Origin: Parachlamydiales bacterium
GTDB taxonomy: Bacteria > Chlamydiota > Chlamydiia > Chlamydiales > JABDDJ01
Assembly (NCBI GenBank): GCA_041671045.1
Contig: JBAZCF010000004.1
Coordinates: 124,001 to 188,000 of the forward strand
Direction: 5' to 3'
Length of the DNA: 64,000 nucleotides
Numbering within the stretch: the first letter of the stretch is position 1; every line of letters starts with the position of its first letter. Both the position numbers and the translations under genes were made by a program. The notes below the pieces were generated by a model. The model was given only the letters and a program-made list of their open reading frames with translations, made no database searches and was not told the DNA's origin. Below, piece by piece: positions 61,707 to 64,000 of this stretch.

Positions 61707-62792
61707 TCAGTAAGGAATAACTATGGATGTGCCTGGCTGCAATACAGCATTTTCAGTAAGGCTATTGGCTTTTAAAAGTTTATCTAAAGAGACATTAGAC
61801 TTCTTAGCTATTTTCCACAGATTATCCCCTTGCTGAACCACATATTTCTTGTCAGGCGCTTTAACAATCAGTGAGTTCAAAATTGCTGTCTTATCTGTGT
61901 ATGTGCTGAGTTTTTGCATTGCCAAAGCCTTCACTTCCTCGCTCCGTGGGCTTGCTATCATACTGAGAATAAACTTTATCGTGAGCGCATTTTTATCGGA
62001 AGAAAGCCGCAATACCTTTAACACTTGTTCATCCTCTAAGCGTTTGAAGGCAAAATAGGTCTCATATTGGAGTAAAAGTGCAGCTGCAGTGGGAGATCCG
62101 GCGTCGATATAATCCAGCAAGACTTGCTGCCTTGTATCAGCCAAAAAATTCTCCGGGATATTATCTAATGAATCCCAGTTACCCTCTTGTGCCATATTCA
62201 ACAAAGTTGTCTTTTCCACTTTTGGAAAGAGCTTTTCTAAGCTTTGAAATGAAGGCGTCAGCATAAAGGCTTGAACAAGGCTTTTTTTCGCTTGAGGGTT
62301 GTCTTTCAACAATAAGAACATCCCTTTTGGTGTTAAGGGCCATAGCTCGTTTTTTCCAAAATCTTGTAGAAGGGTAAATTGCTGGTCGCTAAGTTTTGTA
62401 AAGAGGGGAATAGACGCAATCCCTAGATGGACGATACGAAACGAAGGCGCTTTTCCTAAACCGCGCTGGATATCAAAAGCGCGTTCATTAACAAGTATCC
62501 CTAAGGCTATGTCGCGTATTTTTAACCCATCTTCAATAGGCTGCTTATCTTTGAGCTGAGAGACCAACTGCTCTAAGCTTAAATTGCTTAGTTGAACGTA
62601 AACAGTTTTATTGTTTAAGGAATTACTCTTCAAAGTTGTGGGACGCAATGCCTGGGGTAAGGAAACATTCCAGTTGTCTAACTGATAAAACGCCACATAA
62701 CCGATCAAAAAGATATTTAGAGCAATGCTTAAGATAAGGGCAATGCTAAGTCTTCTAAATGTTTTAATCTGTGTATGGGCGGAAGGGATCAC
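61707..62792 (-). CDS. Membrane-anchored LysM-domain protein
   Basis: A 361-residue protein with one N-terminal membrane helix (LSIALILSIALNIFLIGYVAFY), a helical region (about 60-310) with degenerate repeat-like units, and a C-terminal LysM domain at about 315-360 (YVVQQGDNLWKIAKKSNVS ... LQPGTSIVIPY) that should bind peptidoglycan. Its GTG start overlaps the pckA stop by four bases. The pairing with pckA matches CT710-CT711 of Chlamydia as I recall it. Role in the envelope is likely but undefined. Confidence 0.85.
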   Translation of the reverse strand: MIPSAHTQIKTFRRLSIALILSIALNIFLIGYVAFYQLDNWNVSLPQALRPTTLKSNSLNNKTVYVQLSNLSLEQLVSQLKDKQPIEDGLKIRDIALGILVNERAFDIQRGLGKAPSFRIVHLGIASIPLFTKLSDQQFTLLQDFGKNELWPLTPKGMFLLLKDNPQAKKSLVQAFMLTPSFQSLEKLFPKVEKTTLLNMAQEGNWDSLDNIPENFLADTRQQVLLDYIDAGSPTAAALLLQYETYFAFKRLEDEQVLKVLRLSSDKNALTIKFILSMIASPRSEEVKALAMQKLSTYTDKTAILNSLIVKAPDKKYVVQQGDNLWKIAKKSNVSLDKLLKANSLTENAVLQPGTSIVIPY

Positions 62793-64000
62793 TCGTCATT
62801 CGGCCTATGAGCAGAAGTTAAACGGTCTTTTAATGCTTGTAATTCATCTTTCAGGCCTTGTGGAAGCTTGTCTCCAAAAATCCTGAAATAGTTTTCCAGT
62901 TCTGTAACCTCATTCAACCACAGCCCGGTGTCAATATGAGATAGCTCTTTAATATTATTTTTGGGGATGTCAAGACCTGTCGTATCTAATCCGTCCTGTG
63001 CAGGAACAATACCGATAGGCGTTCTCTCAAACTTACCTTCGCCGTCGCAACGCTCAAAGATCCATTTTAATACGCGGGAGTTCTCTCCATATCCTGGCCA
63101 TAGGAATTTTCCTTCCGCATTTTTCCTGAACCAATTTACATGAAAAATAGCCGGAAGCATAGCTCCGTGGTGCTGGCCTATGTCAAGCCAATGGTTGAAA
63201 TAATCGCCCATATTATATCCGCAAAAAGGAAGCATGGCAAAAGGATCGTGACGGAGCTTTCCTATAGTGCCTGCCGCAGCAGCAGTCATTTCTGAAGAAA
63301 CCCCTGCACCCATGAAGGTGCCATGTTGCCATGAAAGGGATTCATACACTAAAGGTACAGTGTCGCCGCGTCGTCCGCCAAAGAGAATAGCTGAAATAGG
63401 GACGCCTTTAGTGTCGTCCCAAGCCGGATCTAATACCGGGCATTGTGAAATAGGAGCAGTAAAACGGGCATTAGGATGGGCTGCCTTGCTGCCGCTTTGA
63501 GGTGTCCAAGGTTTGCCTAGCCAATCCGTCAGTTCTTTAGGGGGCTCGGGCGTCATCCCTTCCCACCAAACATCCATATCAGGTGTTAAGGCCACATTAG
63601 TGAAAATGCTATTCTTTTCAATGGACTTCATGGCATTGGGATTGGATTGCAGGGAAGTCCCGGGAGCTACACCAAAAAGACCGGCTTCAGGATTGATGGC
63701 ATAGAGTCTTCCGTCGCTGCCGAACTTCATCCAGGCAATGTCATCGCCTACAGTTTCAATTTTCCAACCGGGAAGGGTAGGAGTCATCATGGCCAAATTG
63801 GTTTTTCCGCATGCGCTGGGGAAAGCAGCCACAAAATATTTTTTTTCACCTTTAGGATTGGTAATCCCCAAAATGAGCATATGTTCTGCGAGCCAACCCT
63901 CATCACGTCCCATTACAGAGGCGATCCTTAGTGCGAGGCATTTTTTTCCGAGCAGTGCATTGCCGCCGTAGCCGCTACCGAAAGACCAGATCTTCCTTTC
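62789..64000 (-). CDS. pckA: Phosphoenolpyruvate carboxykinase (GTP), 5' end outside the window
   Basis: The C-terminal ~403 codons of the GTP-dependent enzyme that converts oxaloacetate to phosphoenolpyruvate. The frame stays open to the window edge, where it reads GSGYGGNALLGKKC, a conserved block, so the N-terminal third lies beyond. The P-loop is FPSACGKTNLAMM, followed by GDDIAWM. Both identify the GTP-type (not ATP-type) family. It is first in an operon with the LysM gene. Confidence 0.97.
   Translation of the reverse strand, partial: ERKIWSFGSGYGGNALLGKKCLALRIASVMGRDEGWLAEHMLILGITNPKGEKKYFVAAFPSACGKTNLAMMTPTLPGWKIETVGDDIAWMKFGSDGRLYAINPEAGLFGVAPGTSLQSNPNAMKSIEKNSIFTNVALTPDMDVWWEGMTPEPPKELTDWLGKPWTPQSGSKAAHPNARFTAPISQCPVLDPAWDDTKGVPISAILFGGRRGDTVPLVYESLSWQHGTFMGAGVSSEMTAAAAGTIGKLRHDPFAMLPFCGYNMGDYFNHWLDIGQHHGAMLPAIFHVNWFRKNAEGKFLWPGYGENSRVLKWIFERCDGEGKFERTPIGIVPAQDGLDTTGLDIPKNNIKELSHIDTGLWLNEVTELENYFRIFGDKLPQGLKDELQALKDRLTSAHRPNDE

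Overview
The window looks like chromosome from an environmental (amoeba- or protist-associated) member of the Chlamydiae. The basis is gene content and order as I remember it from Chlamydia, not a database search. tatD, dsbD, a tolQ-tolR-tolA set, tolB, pal and a LysM protein appear in the Chlamydia order (CT594 to CT601). A metallophosphoesterase is paired with glgC (CT488/CT489), and pckA with a LysM protein (CT710/CT711). Genes that Chlamydia proper lacks or replaces (metK, murI, an adenosylcobalamin-dependent ribonucleotide reductase) and many large lineage-specific proteins point outside the genus Chlamydia. I cannot name the species.

Layout. 1-9.9 kb: a partial TPR protein, a DMT permease, an orphan PhoB-type response regulator, an NFACT-R protein divergent from a YbiT-like ABC-F ATPase, metK, a small exported protein and riboflavin synthase. 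10-13.9 kb: a eukaryotic-type protein kinase homologue with a displaced catalytic lysine, a small predicted outer-membrane protein, a beta-propeller/PKD surface protein and an LRR-gene remnant. 13.9-22.6 kb (minus strand): the Tol-Pal envelope cluster with murI. It is interrupted between tolA and tolB by two tandem paralogous genes of unknown function and a 129-bp inverted-repeat element. 22.7-29 kb (plus strand): dsbD, tatD, an acidic helical protein and a class II ribonucleotide reductase. The last part is unusually rich in C-ending codons and is followed by a field of short perfect hairpins. 29.4-31.6 kb: phosphoesterase and glgC. 31.7-33.1 kb: a protein with an internal duplication. 33.1-39.3 kb: a complete YbhGFSR-type ABC export operon with its own TolC-like lipoprotein. 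39.4-41.5 kb: a VOC protein, a solute-binding protein and a TerC-family protein in tight order. 41.6-61 kb: a 737-residue hypothetical protein, then two tandem giant paralogues of 2556 and 3131 residues. 61.7-64 kb: a LysM protein and the 3' part of pckA.

How the parts relate. The core is ordinary: envelope maintenance (Tol-Pal, DsbD, MurI), glycogen and gluconeogenic metabolism (GlgC, PckA), cofactors (MetK, RibE) and ribosome-associated factors (NFACT-R, ABC-F). Around and inside it sit lineage-specific genes that look like host-interaction proteins or recent family expansions. The most unusual are the giant tandem pair, whose conserved N-terminal domain has a faint nucleotidyltransferase-like signature, and the kinase homologue with a WNK-like lysine arrangement. 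No tRNA, rRNA, CRISPR array, transposase or phage gene was recognised.
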